Of a stretch of 64,000 nt of DNA, positions 32,943 to 41,890 are shown in pieces. Numbering within the stretch: the first letter of the stretch is position 1; each line of letters begins with the position of its first letter. The position numbers and the translations under genes are program-made. Below the pieces are notes generated by a model. That model did no database searches and had not been told where the DNA came from. It saw only the letters and a list, made by a program, of their open reading frames with translations. The stretch spans positions 558,001 to 622,000 of the forward strand of contig NZ_JAHVJO010000002.1 in assembly GCF_019801215.1 (NCBI RefSeq), in the 5' to 3' direction. The DNA is from Fictibacillus nanhaiensis (GTDB taxonomy: Bacteria > Bacillota > Bacilli > Bacillales > Fictibacillaceae).

Positions 32943-35264
32943 TTATTTCTTATGTTTTATAAAGACCTGCTGTTTCCCACTCGCGTTTCCAGCTAAATCT
33001 GCTGCACTAACTAAGATAAAGTCATGATTTTTTTGTTTTTGGATTTCAGAATGAAAATGGCCATTTTCGTCTGCATGAACAGATGCAAGAACCATTCCTT
33101 TGCTATCCACTATGGTGACAAATGCACTTGGTTCAGTTGTTCCTGAAACACTGACCTTCGTCACTTCAGTTACTATAGGACGTTCTGGGGCAGTACGGTC
33201 AACAACAGTAACCCTAGTTTTTTCACTTTTATTACCTGCTTCATCAACAGCCAGTACTTCTATTAGTGTGCCGGCTGTTTGAGCTGGAATTTCAATTGAA
33301 AAAGTTCCAGTCTCAGTAGTATTTCCCTCTGCTAACACTTCTCCATTAACATATGCAACGATTGCAGCCATCGGTTCTGCAGTTCCTTGTATAAGGTTAG
33401 AACTGTCACTTACTTCATCCACTTCCGGTGCAGCAGGTGCTGTTCTGTCATTATTAATAAATAGTTTTCCAAAGGTTGCAGGGTAATCTTCAGCAGCATA
33501 AGCATATACCGCTTCATTTCCAGCTAAGTCTACCATCCTTATCTGCTGGATGAGCCACTCACCATGTTCTGCATCTTCAGAAACTGGTATGGTAATATGC
33601 ATCAATCCACTCTCATCCAAATAATCACTATTCCCCATCAAGCTTTGTTTACCTGAAGGACTAACAAGTTTGACTTCCACAAATGCTGGGACTGTTTCAG
33701 CATCTTCTCCATAAACGGTTAAAGCAGCCTCTTCATTTGCTTTAACTTCTGATTTCTGAAAAACGACCTTGTTTACTTTTGGTGCCGTTTGGTCAAAATT
33801 TTCGTTTTCAACTATAAATGTCCCAAAGGTTTCTGGATAATTCTCAGCAGAATAGGTTATATCGGCTGTATTGCCTGCAAAGTCTCTTCCTATAATTTTC
33901 TCAACCCTCCACTCACCTGATTCCGTATAAGGAGGGACATGGAACTCTCCTATCCAACTACCCTCTTCATTAAGGTACAAATATGTGCTTGTCGTTCCCT
34001 TACCACTTGGACTTTTTAGATAGATCTCAATGTTTTCAATGCCGCTGTTATCGTCCGTTGCATTTACTCTTACTACATTCGTACCTCCTGAAGTCATGAT
34101 CTCTTTGTCAAACGTAGCACTATGAACTTCTGGAGCACTCACATCTTCGTTATCATTTATCACTTCAAACGTACCGAATTCTGGTGGATACTCTTCTTCA
34201 TAAAATTGATGATCTACATTGCCCGCAACATCTTCTACATAAACATTCCATACTTTAAACGTTGCATGTTTCATATACGAAGGCACTAACACTGATCCTG
34301 TCCACAATCCGTTTTCGTTTTTATAGATACCATGTATAAATAGGGTTTGTCCTAGTGTGTTTTTCAACCCAACAGATACATAATTGATCCCTGAAAGATC
34401 GTCTTCTGCTTCCATAATAATTGTGTTTTCTTGTCCAGCTTGAACGCTTTCATTCACGAACTGAATAGTTGAAACCGTTGGGGCTGTATAGTCCGGATTC
34501 TTATTAAGAACCTGTATCTTGCCAAACGCTTCTGGGTAATTTTCTTCTGCAAAAGCATCCCAGTAAGATTGATTTCCTGCAGCGTCACCTGCATAAATCC
34601 AGCTTACTTGCCATTCACCCTGATCCGTAAATTGCGGCACCCACCAAGTTGCTTCAAAGGTGCCATTTTCAGTTTTTACAAAATCTGTTACTTGACCAGA
34701 TCCTCGTCCTGATGTGTTGTACAGACCGAGTGTCACCCACTCTACTCCTGTATCATCACTTGCAGAAACAGTAATCTTTGTAAAATCACCTGCTTGTACT
34801 TGCTCTTTTTCAAACGTTATCGCATTCACACTAGGTGCAGTTACATCTGCTTCTTTTATTTCATTTAATATTGTAAAATCGTATTTTTCCGGCTGTTCAA
34901 TGTTTTCTCGTGTAAACAAACTGCTGTTGTAGCTATCATCATATAGATAAATGCTTTGGAGTTCCCATGTACCCACTTCATCAAAAGAGGAAGCCGTAAA
35001 TTTGCCTGTCCAATGATCAGGACCATTTAAAACGATTTCTTGAGTTTCTCCTTGTGGAGACTTATAGGTTAGGCGTGCCTCCAGCATAAAATAGGCAGAG
35101 TCTGGTGCATAAAGGTCAAATAAAACGGGTTCGTTAATCGCCGCTTCTTTCGGACTAACTGACAAACTTTCATATCTCGGAAAATCTTCGTTCGCAAAAC
35201 TAGTTAAAGGAAAGCTGCCAACTACGAGTGTTACCAATAAAAACAATAAACTTAATTTCCTTTT
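32943..35264 (-). CDS. Secreted multi-repeat Ig-like surface protein
   Basis: About 773 residues. A Sec signal peptide (KRKLSLLFLLVTLVVGSF, cleavage near SFA) is followed by an N-terminal sandwich. Four repeats of about 110-115 residues follow, each with AP.V....F, a Glu-rich middle, W.V...I...D.AGN and (E)NYP..FG.... (YPEAFGKIQVLNK, YPPEFGTFEVIND, YPETFGTFIVENE, YPATFGKLFINND). Two bacterial Ig-like domains close the protein (IQGTAEPMAAIVAYVNG; VSGTTEPSAFVTIVDSKG). No LPxTG anchor or catalytic motif is seen. The TTG at 35264, 8 nt after GGGGAG, is preferred over an ATG at 35288 that lacks an SD. It is likely an adhesin or cell-surface structural protein. Confidence 0.8.
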   Translation of the reverse strand, partial: KRKLSLLFLLVTLVVGSFPLTSFANEDFPRYESLSVSPKEAAINEPVLFDLYAPDSAYFMLEARLTYKSPQGETQEIVLNGPDHWTGKFTASSFDEVGTWELQSIYLYDDSYNSSLFTRENIEQPEKYDFTILNEIKEADVTAPSVNAITFEKEQVQAGDFTKITVSASDDTGVEWVTLGLYNTSGRGSGQVTDFVKTENGTFEATWWVPQFTDQGEWQVSWIYAGDAAGNQSYWDAFAEENYPEAFGKIQVLNKNPDYTAPTVSTIQFVNESVQAGQENTIIMEAEDDLSGINYVSVGLKNTLGQTLFIHGIYKNENGLWTGSVLVPSYMKHATFKVWNVYVEDVAGNVDHQFYEEEYPPEFGTFEVINDNEDVSAPEVHSATFDKEIMTSGGTNVVRVNATDDNSGIENIEIYLKSPSGKGTTSTYLYLNEEGSWIGEFHVPPYTESGEWRVEKIIGRDFAGNTADITYSAENYPETFGTFIVENENFDQTAPKVNKVVFQKSEVKANEEAALTVYGEDAETVPAFVEVKLVSPSGKQSLMGNSDYLDESGLMHITIPVSEDAEHGEWLIQQIRMVDLAGNEAVYAYAAEDYPATFGKLFINNDRTAPAAPEVDEVSDSSNLIQGTAEPMAAIVAYVNGEVLAEGNTTETGTFSIEIPAQTAGTLIEVLAVDEAGNKSEKTRVTVVDRTAPERPIVTEVTKVSVSGTTEPSAFVTIVDSKGMVLASVHADENGHFHSEIQKQKNHDFILVSAADLAGNASGKQQVFIKHKK

Positions 35265-35394
35265 CAACCTGTCTTCTCCCCAATCCATTCATATCATTGC
35301 TTCATTATCATACAATATGTAATGGGAAAATAAAGTTATATTTTGATAATTTTAGAAAAATAGGGCTAGATTACTAAAATTTTTCACTTACCCA

Positions 35395-35430
35395 TAAAAA
35401 AGATGCTGCGATTATTGATAGCAGCATCTT
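35395..35430 (-). terminator. Terminator of the yjiH gene
   Basis: AAGATGCTGC pairs with GCAGCATCTT, followed on the minus strand by TTTTTTAT. Confidence 0.85.
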
Positions 35431-35450
35431 CATCTTTTCCATTCATTACT

Positions 35451-36752
35451 TCACAACAACAGGTACGCGAGCGGTGTTGCGAGAATCAGTGCTAACACCG
35501 TACGCTGGAACCAAATCCATACAAGTTTTGGCAAGCTGATCGGAATTTCTGTTGAGAGGACACAAGGTATGCTCGCTGAGAAAAAGAGGATAGAAGCAAC
35601 CGACACGACGCCGATTACAAATTTCGTAACGAGTGCCGCTTCAGCAACAAGCAATGCCGGCAGGAACATTTCAGCAATACCGATTGATGCGGCTTTCGCT
35701 GCAAGCATCGCATCTGGAAGCTGCAGCGCCCACGTGATCGGATAGAACACATACCCGATCCAATCAAATACAGGTGTATACTCCGCTAACAGCAGTCCAA
35801 TAAGTCCTACACTCATAATGGAAGGCAAGATGCTCATCGCCATTACAAACCCGTCTTTTAAATTGGACCAGACGTTTTGGAAAAAAGCTGGAGCATTTGC
35901 CGATGATCTCATAGCTCCATCCCACGCGTTTTGAAGAATTTTTTCATTCACCACTTCTTCCGGCTTTCCTTCCCCGGTTGCATACGTATTTTCCATGCTG
36001 CTCAAAGGCCTGATCCTTACTGTGATAGCGGTTACAAGAAAGGTTACGGCAAGTGTCGACCAGAAGTACGTGTTCCACATTTCCATGAGTCCAAGCGTAT
36101 TCGCTACAACAATCATGAACGTTGCCGATACCGTGGAGAAGCCTGTGGCGATTACAGCTGCTTCTTTTACCGTATATTTCCCTTCTTTAAAAACGCGGTT
36201 TGTGATGAGCAGCCCAATTGAATAACTGCCGACAAAAGAGGCCACAGCATCTACTGCAGATCTTCCAGATGTTTTCCAGATCGGCCTCATGATTTTTTGT
36301 ACAAGCACTCCTATGAATTCCATGAGTCCATAACCAACGATAAAGGCTAAGAAAACAGCTCCGATCGGCACAAGCAAGCCTACAGGAACGACCAATTTTT
36401 CGAATAAAAACGGCCCCATGTTCGGATCACTCAACCAGCTCGGACCCCATTCAAAATAAAGAAGGACAGCGGCGATCAGACCAGCTACTTTTAACAGAGA
36501 GAACGTGGTAGTTACCTTATCTCTGTTCCACGTCTTCGTATAGAACGGATAAATCGCTCCTAAAAGGATAACGAGCAAGGCATACAATGGGACCGCATCT
36601 CCCGCTGTATCTCTCACCCATGTAACGAGGTGATCAAGCGGAATGGACGACTTGCCGTTTACCGAAATCGGAATGAAGAACATGAAAATGCCGACTGCGC
36701 TGAATAATAGAAATTTTAAAGAATGAGACCATGAATCAGCAGTTTTTTTCAT
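35451..36752 (-). CDS. YjiH family protein with nucleoside-recognition (Gate) domains
   Basis: A 433-residue protein with about ten membrane segments. Two Gate-type stretches are visible, around residues 130-220 (VGSYSIGLLITNRVFKEGKYT) and 330-420. The family is annotated YjiH and belongs with SpmA/SpmB-like nucleoside-recognition proteins. The transported or sensed compound is unknown. It is monocistronic with its own terminator. Confidence 0.8.
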   Translation of the reverse strand: MKKTADSWSHSLKFLLFSAVGIFMFFIPISVNGKSSIPLDHLVTWVRDTAGDAVPLYALLVILLGAIYPFYTKTWNRDKVTTTFSLLKVAGLIAAVLLYFEWGPSWLSDPNMGPFLFEKLVVPVGLLVPIGAVFLAFIVGYGLMEFIGVLVQKIMRPIWKTSGRSAVDAVASFVGSYSIGLLITNRVFKEGKYTVKEAAVIATGFSTVSATFMIVVANTLGLMEMWNTYFWSTLAVTFLVTAITVRIRPLSSMENTYATGEGKPEEVVNEKILQNAWDGAMRSSANAPAFFQNVWSNLKDGFVMAMSILPSIMSVGLIGLLLAEYTPVFDWIGYVFYPITWALQLPDAMLAAKAASIGIAEMFLPALLVAEAALVTKFVIGVVSVASILFFSASIPCVLSTEIPISLPKLVWIWFQRTVLALILATPLAYLLL

Positions 36753-36878
36753 TTCATTCTACTCCCCTTCATCTGTGATAAGCCTGTTGTGACAGGCTCT
36801 CTATACATCATATCGGGACAAAGTACGAATTATGCCGACTCCTGCTTGTACCTTTTAAAATTAATCATTCACCACCGG

Positions 36879-37033
36879 TTTTACGGTACGTGTTCTTATA
36901 ACTGTTACACAAATGCTCATAGAAACGCGATATTCGCTCATAGACAGCCAAGATATGCTCATAAAAACGCGGTGTTTGCTCATAGAAACGCAGTATGTGC
37001 TCATAAGAATCCTATATCCGCTCATAGACACCC
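36879..37033. repeat. Short-period repeat array B (21-bp period, 6 units)
   Basis: GCTCATA recurs at 36915, 36936, 36957, 36978, 36999 and 37020, an exact 21-bp period, usually as GCTCATAGA or GCTCATAAA. A leader from 36879 (TTTTACGGTACGTGTTCTT, then CTGTTACAC) is shared with array B' at 52454. It fills most of the 350 nt between yjiH and the amylopullulanase gene, both read on the minus strand. Confidence 0.88.
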
Positions 37034-37061
37034 ATTTCCGTTATCAAAACCTAGAACAAAA

Positions 37062-37094
37062 CAAAAAAAGATGCCTCACCCCATCGTGAGACAC
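37062..37094 (-). terminator. Terminator of the amylopullulanase gene
   Basis: On the minus strand TGTCTCAC pairs with GTGAGGCA (one mismatch), followed by TCTTTTTTTG. Confidence 0.7.
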
Positions 37095-37103
37095 CCTTTT
37101 GTA

Positions 37104-40100
37104 TCAGTTTTTGTGAATAGTCATGACAATATCCTTCGTATTCTTCCCAATCGCCCCGCCATCGTTCTTAAAAATTGCGGTCTTGTTCTTTTCCGACGGT
37201 TCAATGTGAATATTTAACTTGTTCTCACCATTCTTCAAGTTCACGGTATGCGAGAACGTCATATCGTCGTTGATCGTGACTGCTTCACCATTAATCGTCA
37301 TGACGCCTTCTTTGATCGCAGTTCCTTTAAGCGTAATCGTGTCAGATGTTACGGATTGGCCATCACTGTGAGATGTCACAACAACAGGCATGTCGATCCA
37401 GCGAAGAATTTTATCTTGAACGACCATCTCGTTGCCGCCTTGATTCGTGACGACAAAGCTAAGATCTGTTCCAGGTGCACCATAGCCGTAGTAGCTCACG
37501 TCATCATCGTTCGGGTTGCCCGGCGTATGATCAGACAGACCCTCTTGATCCCACGAGCTGTTCTTCGCGTACTTGTATGTGATAACTTCGCCTTCTTGCG
37601 CTTCAAATGAGTATTCGTAATCATTCGTTACCGCGCCGCCTCGCGTCATCTTCCAGGCACTCGTGTTCCAGCCGTTCTTGCTTCCAGGTATCGTGATGTC
37701 TGCTCCTTGTGGTGTGTATGCTGGTGCGTTCACTTTCATGGTTACTTTTACCATAACAAGGTCAGGAGTGACACTCACGGTGTTCGACTTTACGCTGTTA
37801 CCGGCCTTGTCATAAATATGGACTTCATAGGAGTACGTTTTACCGTTCGTGACGTTTATGTCTTTGTAAGTGGTGGTGTTCGTATCCAGCACTTGATCGA
37901 TCACTTCACCGTCACGGACGATCGTGAACAAATAAGGATCGTTCGCACTCTCTACCGACCACGTTAAGTTCACTTGCCCAGATTCTTGGGCTGGTTCTTG
38001 CAACGTTACGGATGCAGCAGGAGCCGTCGTGTCGTCACCTTTCGTGAAGGTTACAGCATTTGTTTCACTCGTTACCCATGTTCTGCCTAGATCGGTCGAG
38101 AACGCGTAGCGGTATTCGTACGTACCTTCCGTAAACGGCAGGAATGATGAGCTGAACTGGTTAAATGAACCGTTCTGCTCGGTGTAGCTTGCTTTTTGTG
38201 AGGTCCACGTGCTCTTTCCTGGTTCCTTCACTTGAAGCTCAGCTTTCAATCCTTCTGCTACGTCACTTTCTGTTTCATTTTCTATAAAAATATCAGCTGT
38301 AACGGTCTGCGTTTTCGAAAGGTCAATCACCCCGTCTTGCAGCTTTGTTACGTTGGCAATTTCATAGTTTCCGTCTTTTAACGCCACATGCGGAATCAGC
38401 GCTTTGCTCTCTGTTTTAACAGATTCGTTGTTGTTTTTATCGATAGCCACAACAGCAAAATAATACTTGCGACCATTATCAAGACCATCGATCACAATTG
38501 AATCTTCTTTCGTCTCTGCTACTTTTTCATAAAAAGCGCCAGAGATCGTCGTTTGATAGACAGCATAACTTTTCGCGTCTCCATCCCATGATAACGAAAC
38601 GGAATGGCTTCCTTCCTTCGTCTCCAAGTCTTCCACAGATTCCGGACGCTTCAACTTTTGTCCTTTGTCTGAAATCAGCATTCTTCCGCTCATTGCAGGA
38701 ATAGTTATTGTCAGTTTTCCATCTTTAACAGTCGTTTTGTATTTTTTGTTCAGCTGATCAGTCAGCTTTACGTTGTTTACGATCAGCTTCTTAACATCCA
38801 GCTCAATGGTTTTCTCTTCCATACCACGGTTTGTCACAACTAGTGCTGCGTTCTTCTTATCAGTACGCGTGTAAGCCAGCACATCTTTTTCAGCGTAAAG
38901 ATGCTCGAGGTCACCATAACTGAACAGCTTATGATAATCATTTCGCACTTTACCGATCTCTTGATAGTGCTTCACAAGCTCTTTATCTTCAGAGCCCCAT
39001 GGGTATGTTCTGCGGTCATCCGGATCTTTAGAGCCTGTTACGCCAGCTTCGTCTCCGTAATAAACCGTCGGTGCGCCTGTATACCCCATCTGTAAAATCG
39101 CCGCAAGCTTCAATCGCTTAACGCCTAGTTCATGGTCGTATTTCGGATCTAACTCTGCACGCTCAAACGAATCTGTTCCGTTACCAAGAACAAATGCTGC
39201 ACGAGGGGTATCATGTGAGCCCATCAAATTCATCAATGCGTAGAACGCTTCTTCTGGATAATCTTCAAAAACAGCATTCAGCTGATTTTCCGCACCCTTT
39301 GCATTGCCGTTCTTTAAGTAGTCAATCATCGCGCCGCGGAAACGGTAGTTCATAACAGAGTCATACAGATCGCCAAGGAAGTATTCAGACGCATCATCCC
39401 AGATTTCGCCAAGGATAAGCGGATCGTCCTTTTTGCCTTCTTTTAACTCGTTACGGAACTCTCTCCAAAACTCGGTATCTACTTCATTTGCAACGTCTAA
39501 GCGCCAGCCTGATGCACCGCGGTTAAGCCACGATTTCGCAGCAGAGTCCTTATCGTACATAATGTAATCAGCAAACTTTTTGTTGTTAAGTTCAGAATCA
39601 TAGTCTACCGCTTCACCTGGAATGGATTTGATCTCAGGAAGTGAATCAAAGCCCCACCATGCCTGATATTTATAGACTCCGTTCACTTTCTCGTTATTGA
39701 TGTTAAACCAATTATGAAAGCCGTATGTGCTGAACTTCTGGCCTTCCTTTATGAGCTTTTCTTCGGTTTGCTTTTTCGCTTCTTCTTCTGTTAAGCCTTG
39801 TTCGTTCATAAGGTCGTAGATGCTAGACCAATATTCGTACGCACCCACTGATTCGTATTTGCCATAACGGTCAAAATAGATCGAGTCATCACCAACGTGG
39901 TTGAACACCCCGTCTAAGATCAGGTGCATCTTGCGTTTTTTTAGTTCTTTTGTAAAAGCCTTAAATTCTTCAGGTGTTCCAAACATCGGATCGATCGCTT
40001 TAAAATCCGTTGCATCGTACTTGTGGTTGGATGCAGCATGGGCAATCGGGTTTAAATAAAGCGTGTTTACGCCAAGAGATTGAATGTAGTCGAGCTTTTT

Positions 40101-41450
40101 TTGTATTCCTTTAACATCACCGCCAAAAAAGTCGTTTGACCAGATCGCGTCGCCATCGTATCCTTCTGTTTCAGCTAAACGCGGATTGTCCGGAAGCTCG
40201 CTCCAATCTTGGTGTTCGATCGGTTCTGTACCGCGTGCTGTTGTTTTGTCGTCATCGTTTTTCTTGTTGCCGTTAAAAAAGCGGTCCGGAAAAATTTGAT
40301 AGACAACGGATTCTTTCATCCAGTCTGGCGTTTTGTACGATGGATCATAGACAGTCATTTGGAAAAGACCGGCATTCGTGTCAGCCGTCACACCTGTTCC
40401 GCCTTCCCCTGTGTCTTCACCATACTCTTTTACCGTCTCGCCATCACGTGCTGAGAACTTGTATCCGTATACGCCTTTTTCCTCTGGCGTTACAATGGCT
40501 TCCCAAAGCTCGACCTCTTCACCATTCACGATCGTCCAGCCTGCGTTCTCCATATCTTTAACCGTTGTGCTGCCAGAATTGTAGTTTCTAAGATATAGTT
40601 TTGCACCTGTCAGATCACCTTTTTTTGATTGCAGGCGGAGAGTTACAGGTTGACCCGCTTTGATTGCTCCAAACGGTGCACGATAAGTTTCATCCCACGT
40701 ATTATGGAAAAGCTTGTCCCCGTTCACACTATCATCAGGCAAGCCTGCATCATAATTCGTGTACACTTCTTTTGTGTCATGGTTATAAAAGAACGTAATC
40801 TCTGCTTCTTTTACAACGTTAAGTACGAAATTGTTACCAGGGTATGCAGGAGCATCCCAGTTGTTTCCGAGCACGATCTTGAACTCGTGCTTTCCTTTTG
40901 GCACTTGTGCTGTGTAGGTGTAAATATTATCAAGATCCTCGTCTTGTAAAAGAGCCGTTGATTCACCAGGTGACCATTCGCCTCCTGCTCCAATATCAGG
41001 CTGAATATCCCCAACAATACGAGGTGTTTGTTCTTTTGGAAGTGCTTCTGGAATCGTTATCTTATGCGTCGTATCATCATACACAAACGTCACCTCTTTT
41101 TCGGATTCTACGGTCAGCTTGTAATTGTCACCGCCCGCTTTTCCGTCCACTCCATAGTTCTCTACCCAAGAACCATTGATGGCAACCTTGTATTCGTAAT
41201 TCCCTGCAGGTAACGTACCCGTAAGCTTATACTTTCCGTTCGGCTGCTTTTCCATGTTGGTTGCCGAATCAGCTGGATTCCAGTCGCCTGATCCTCCTAG
41301 TTCATTCTGTAGATTCCCAACCAGTGTAACCGTACGTTCTTCTGCTTTAGTGGTGGTTGGTTGTATGAGTAGTGCTGATGCAAACGTTTGCAAAATCATC
41401 GTGATAAGTAATAGCCATGAAACCGCGTTACGTGAATTCTTTTTCCTCAC
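37104..41450 (-). CDS. Secreted amylopullulanase (GH13) with accessory domains
   Basis: A very large secreted enzyme of 1448 residues expected to cut alpha-1,4 and alpha-1,6 bonds in starch or pullulan. A signal peptide ends near TTKAEE. Two X25-type modules follow at about 40-230 (VGNLQNELGGSGDWNPADSAT; VGDIQPDIGAGGEWSPGEST), then an N-terminal sandwich and a GH13 barrel from about 380. All four GH13 regions are intact: DGVFNHVGDD, GWRLDVANEV (nucleophile Asp near 651), LGEIWDD (acid Glu near 682) and MGSHDTPR. Fibronectin-III-like domains, a CBM20-like starch-binding segment (NGWNTSAWKM) and a final sandwich follow. The GTG start has GGGAGAGGGG 7 nt upstream. A cre site at 41507-41520 points to glucose repression. 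Confidence 0.93.
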   Translation of the reverse strand: MRKKNSRNAVSWLLLITMILQTFASALLIQPTTTKAEERTVTLVGNLQNELGGSGDWNPADSATNMEKQPNGKYKLTGTLPAGNYEYKVAINGSWVENYGVDGKAGGDNYKLTVESEKEVTFVYDDTTHKITIPEALPKEQTPRIVGDIQPDIGAGGEWSPGESTALLQDEDLDNIYTYTAQVPKGKHEFKIVLGNNWDAPAYPGNNFVLNVVKEAEITFFYNHDTKEVYTNYDAGLPDDSVNGDKLFHNTWDETYRAPFGAIKAGQPVTLRLQSKKGDLTGAKLYLRNYNSGSTTVKDMENAGWTIVNGEEVELWEAIVTPEEKGVYGYKFSARDGETVKEYGEDTGEGGTGVTADTNAGLFQMTVYDPSYKTPDWMKESVVYQIFPDRFFNGNKKNDDDKTTARGTEPIEHQDWSELPDNPRLAETEGYDGDAIWSNDFFGGDVKGIQKKLDYIQSLGVNTLYLNPIAHAASNHKYDATDFKAIDPMFGTPEEFKAFTKELKKRKMHLILDGVFNHVGDDSIYFDRYGKYESVGAYEYWSSIYDLMNEQGLTEEEAKKQTEEKLIKEGQKFSTYGFHNWFNINNEKVNGVYKYQAWWGFDSLPEIKSIPGEAVDYDSELNNKKFADYIMYDKDSAAKSWLNRGASGWRLDVANEVDTEFWREFRNELKEGKKDDPLILGEIWDDASEYFLGDLYDSVMNYRFRGAMIDYLKNGNAKGAENQLNAVFEDYPEEAFYALMNLMGSHDTPRAAFVLGNGTDSFERAELDPKYDHELGVKRLKLAAILQMGYTGAPTVYYGDEAGVTGSKDPDDRRTYPWGSEDKELVKHYQEIGKVRNDYHKLFSYGDLEHLYAEKDVLAYTRTDKKNAALVVTNRGMEEKTIELDVKKLIVNNVKLTDQLNKKYKTTVKDGKLTITIPAMSGRMLISDKGQKLKRPESVEDLETKEGSHSVSLSWDGDAKSYAVYQTTISGAFYEKVAETKEDSIVIDGLDNGRKYYFAVVAIDKNNNESVKTESKALIPHVALKDGNYEIANVTKLQDGVIDLSKTQTVTADIFIENETESDVAEGLKAELQVKEPGKSTWTSQKASYTEQNGSFNQFSSSFLPFTEGTYEYRYAFSTDLGRTWVTSETNAVTFTKGDDTTAPAASVTLQEPAQESGQVNLTWSVESANDPYLFTIVRDGEVIDQVLDTNTTTYKDINVTNGKTYSYEVHIYDKAGNSVKSNTVSVTPDLVMVKVTMKVNAPAYTPQGADITIPGSKNGWNTSAWKMTRGGAVTNDYEYSFEAQEGEVITYKYAKNSSWDQEGLSDHTPGNPNDDDVSYYGYGAPGTDLSFVVTNQGGNEMVVQDKILRWIDMPVVVTSHSDGQSVTSDTITLKGTAIKEGVMTINGEAVTINDDMTFSHTVNLKNGENKLNIHIEPSEKNKTAIFKNDGGAIGKNTKDIVMTIHKN

Positions 41451-41506
41451 AAAAAATCCCCTCTCCCGTTAATCGTTTACGAAAGCGTTTGCGCAACTCC
41501 ATAAAA

Positions 41507-41520
41507 AGACAGCGCTTTCA
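41507..41520 (-). promoter_or_regulatory. Catabolite-responsive element (cre) upstream of the amylopullulanase gene
   Basis: The minus-strand sequence TGAAAGCGCTGTCT matches 13 of 14 positions of the CcpA consensus TGWAANCGNTNWCA. It lies about 57 nt before the GTG start. A second weaker match (CGAAAGCGTTTGCG, 41480-41493) lies between it and the gene. Confidence 0.7.
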
Positions 41521-41727
41521 TTACTATGATTATGTCATATTTTCCTTAATTGGAAAATACCCCATTCGTCTGAGTCATGGATTAATGAATAGGCACAATG
41601 ACTCATTTAGTAGATACATTGTCCTTAGTTTTACATGTAACCCTAGTGCCAAAATAGGAAAACTGTTACTTGTTCGACATTTTTTTACACGCTATATTTA
41701 GGAAGAATAATACATGGAACTTAAAAG

Positions 41728-41808
41728 GATAAAGGCAAAGTTGCGGAAACGCAGCGACGCAAAGCTAAAGGGGCTTCTACATTTCTGTAATGCCAGCCAG
41801 CTGCCGTT
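41728..41808 (+). promoter_or_regulatory. Cyclic di-GMP-I (GEMM-I) riboswitch
   Basis: The segment has the order of conserved parts of GEMM-I aptamers: GGCAAAG, a stem capped by GAAA (TTGCGGAAACGCAG), GACGCAAAGC, a second stem beginning GGGGC, and ATGCCAGCCAGCTGCCG. The closing stem is GGCA/TGCC. The 3' strand GCCGTTT (41803-41809) is exactly complementary to AAACGGC (41829-41835) within the following terminator, so ligand binding should favour termination. Confidence 0.85.
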
Positions 41809-41812
41809 TTTT

Positions 41813-41850
41813 CGGAGCACACTCCGCCAAACGGCCAGAGTGTGTTTTTC
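41813..41850 (+). terminator. Expression-platform terminator of the c-di-GMP riboswitch
   Basis: CACACTC (41818-41824) pairs with GAGTGTG (41838-41844), followed by TTTTTC. The loop holds AAACGGC, which can instead pair with the 3' strand of the aptamer's closing stem. Confidence 0.8.
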
Positions 41851-41890
41851 TTTATTGTTTAAATTCCAATCTTTAAGGAAGAAAGGGAGA

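Noticed and set aside
36915-37033. Array B and the other short-period arrays considered as CRISPR
   Set aside because: Repeat motifs are only 8-13 bp with 7-13 nt T-rich spacers, there is no cas gene, and the period is 20-21 bp rather than 60-75 bp.
37200-41400. Many plus-strand frames of 60-120 codons opposite the amylopullulanase gene
   Set aside because: They are out-of-frame shadows of a strongly coding gene with no SD and no recognisable domains.
41714-41890. N-terminal extension of the DUF5667 gene from an ATG at 41714
   Set aside because: This stretch is the c-di-GMP riboswitch and its terminator; the signal peptide and SD place the start at 41891 or 41897.
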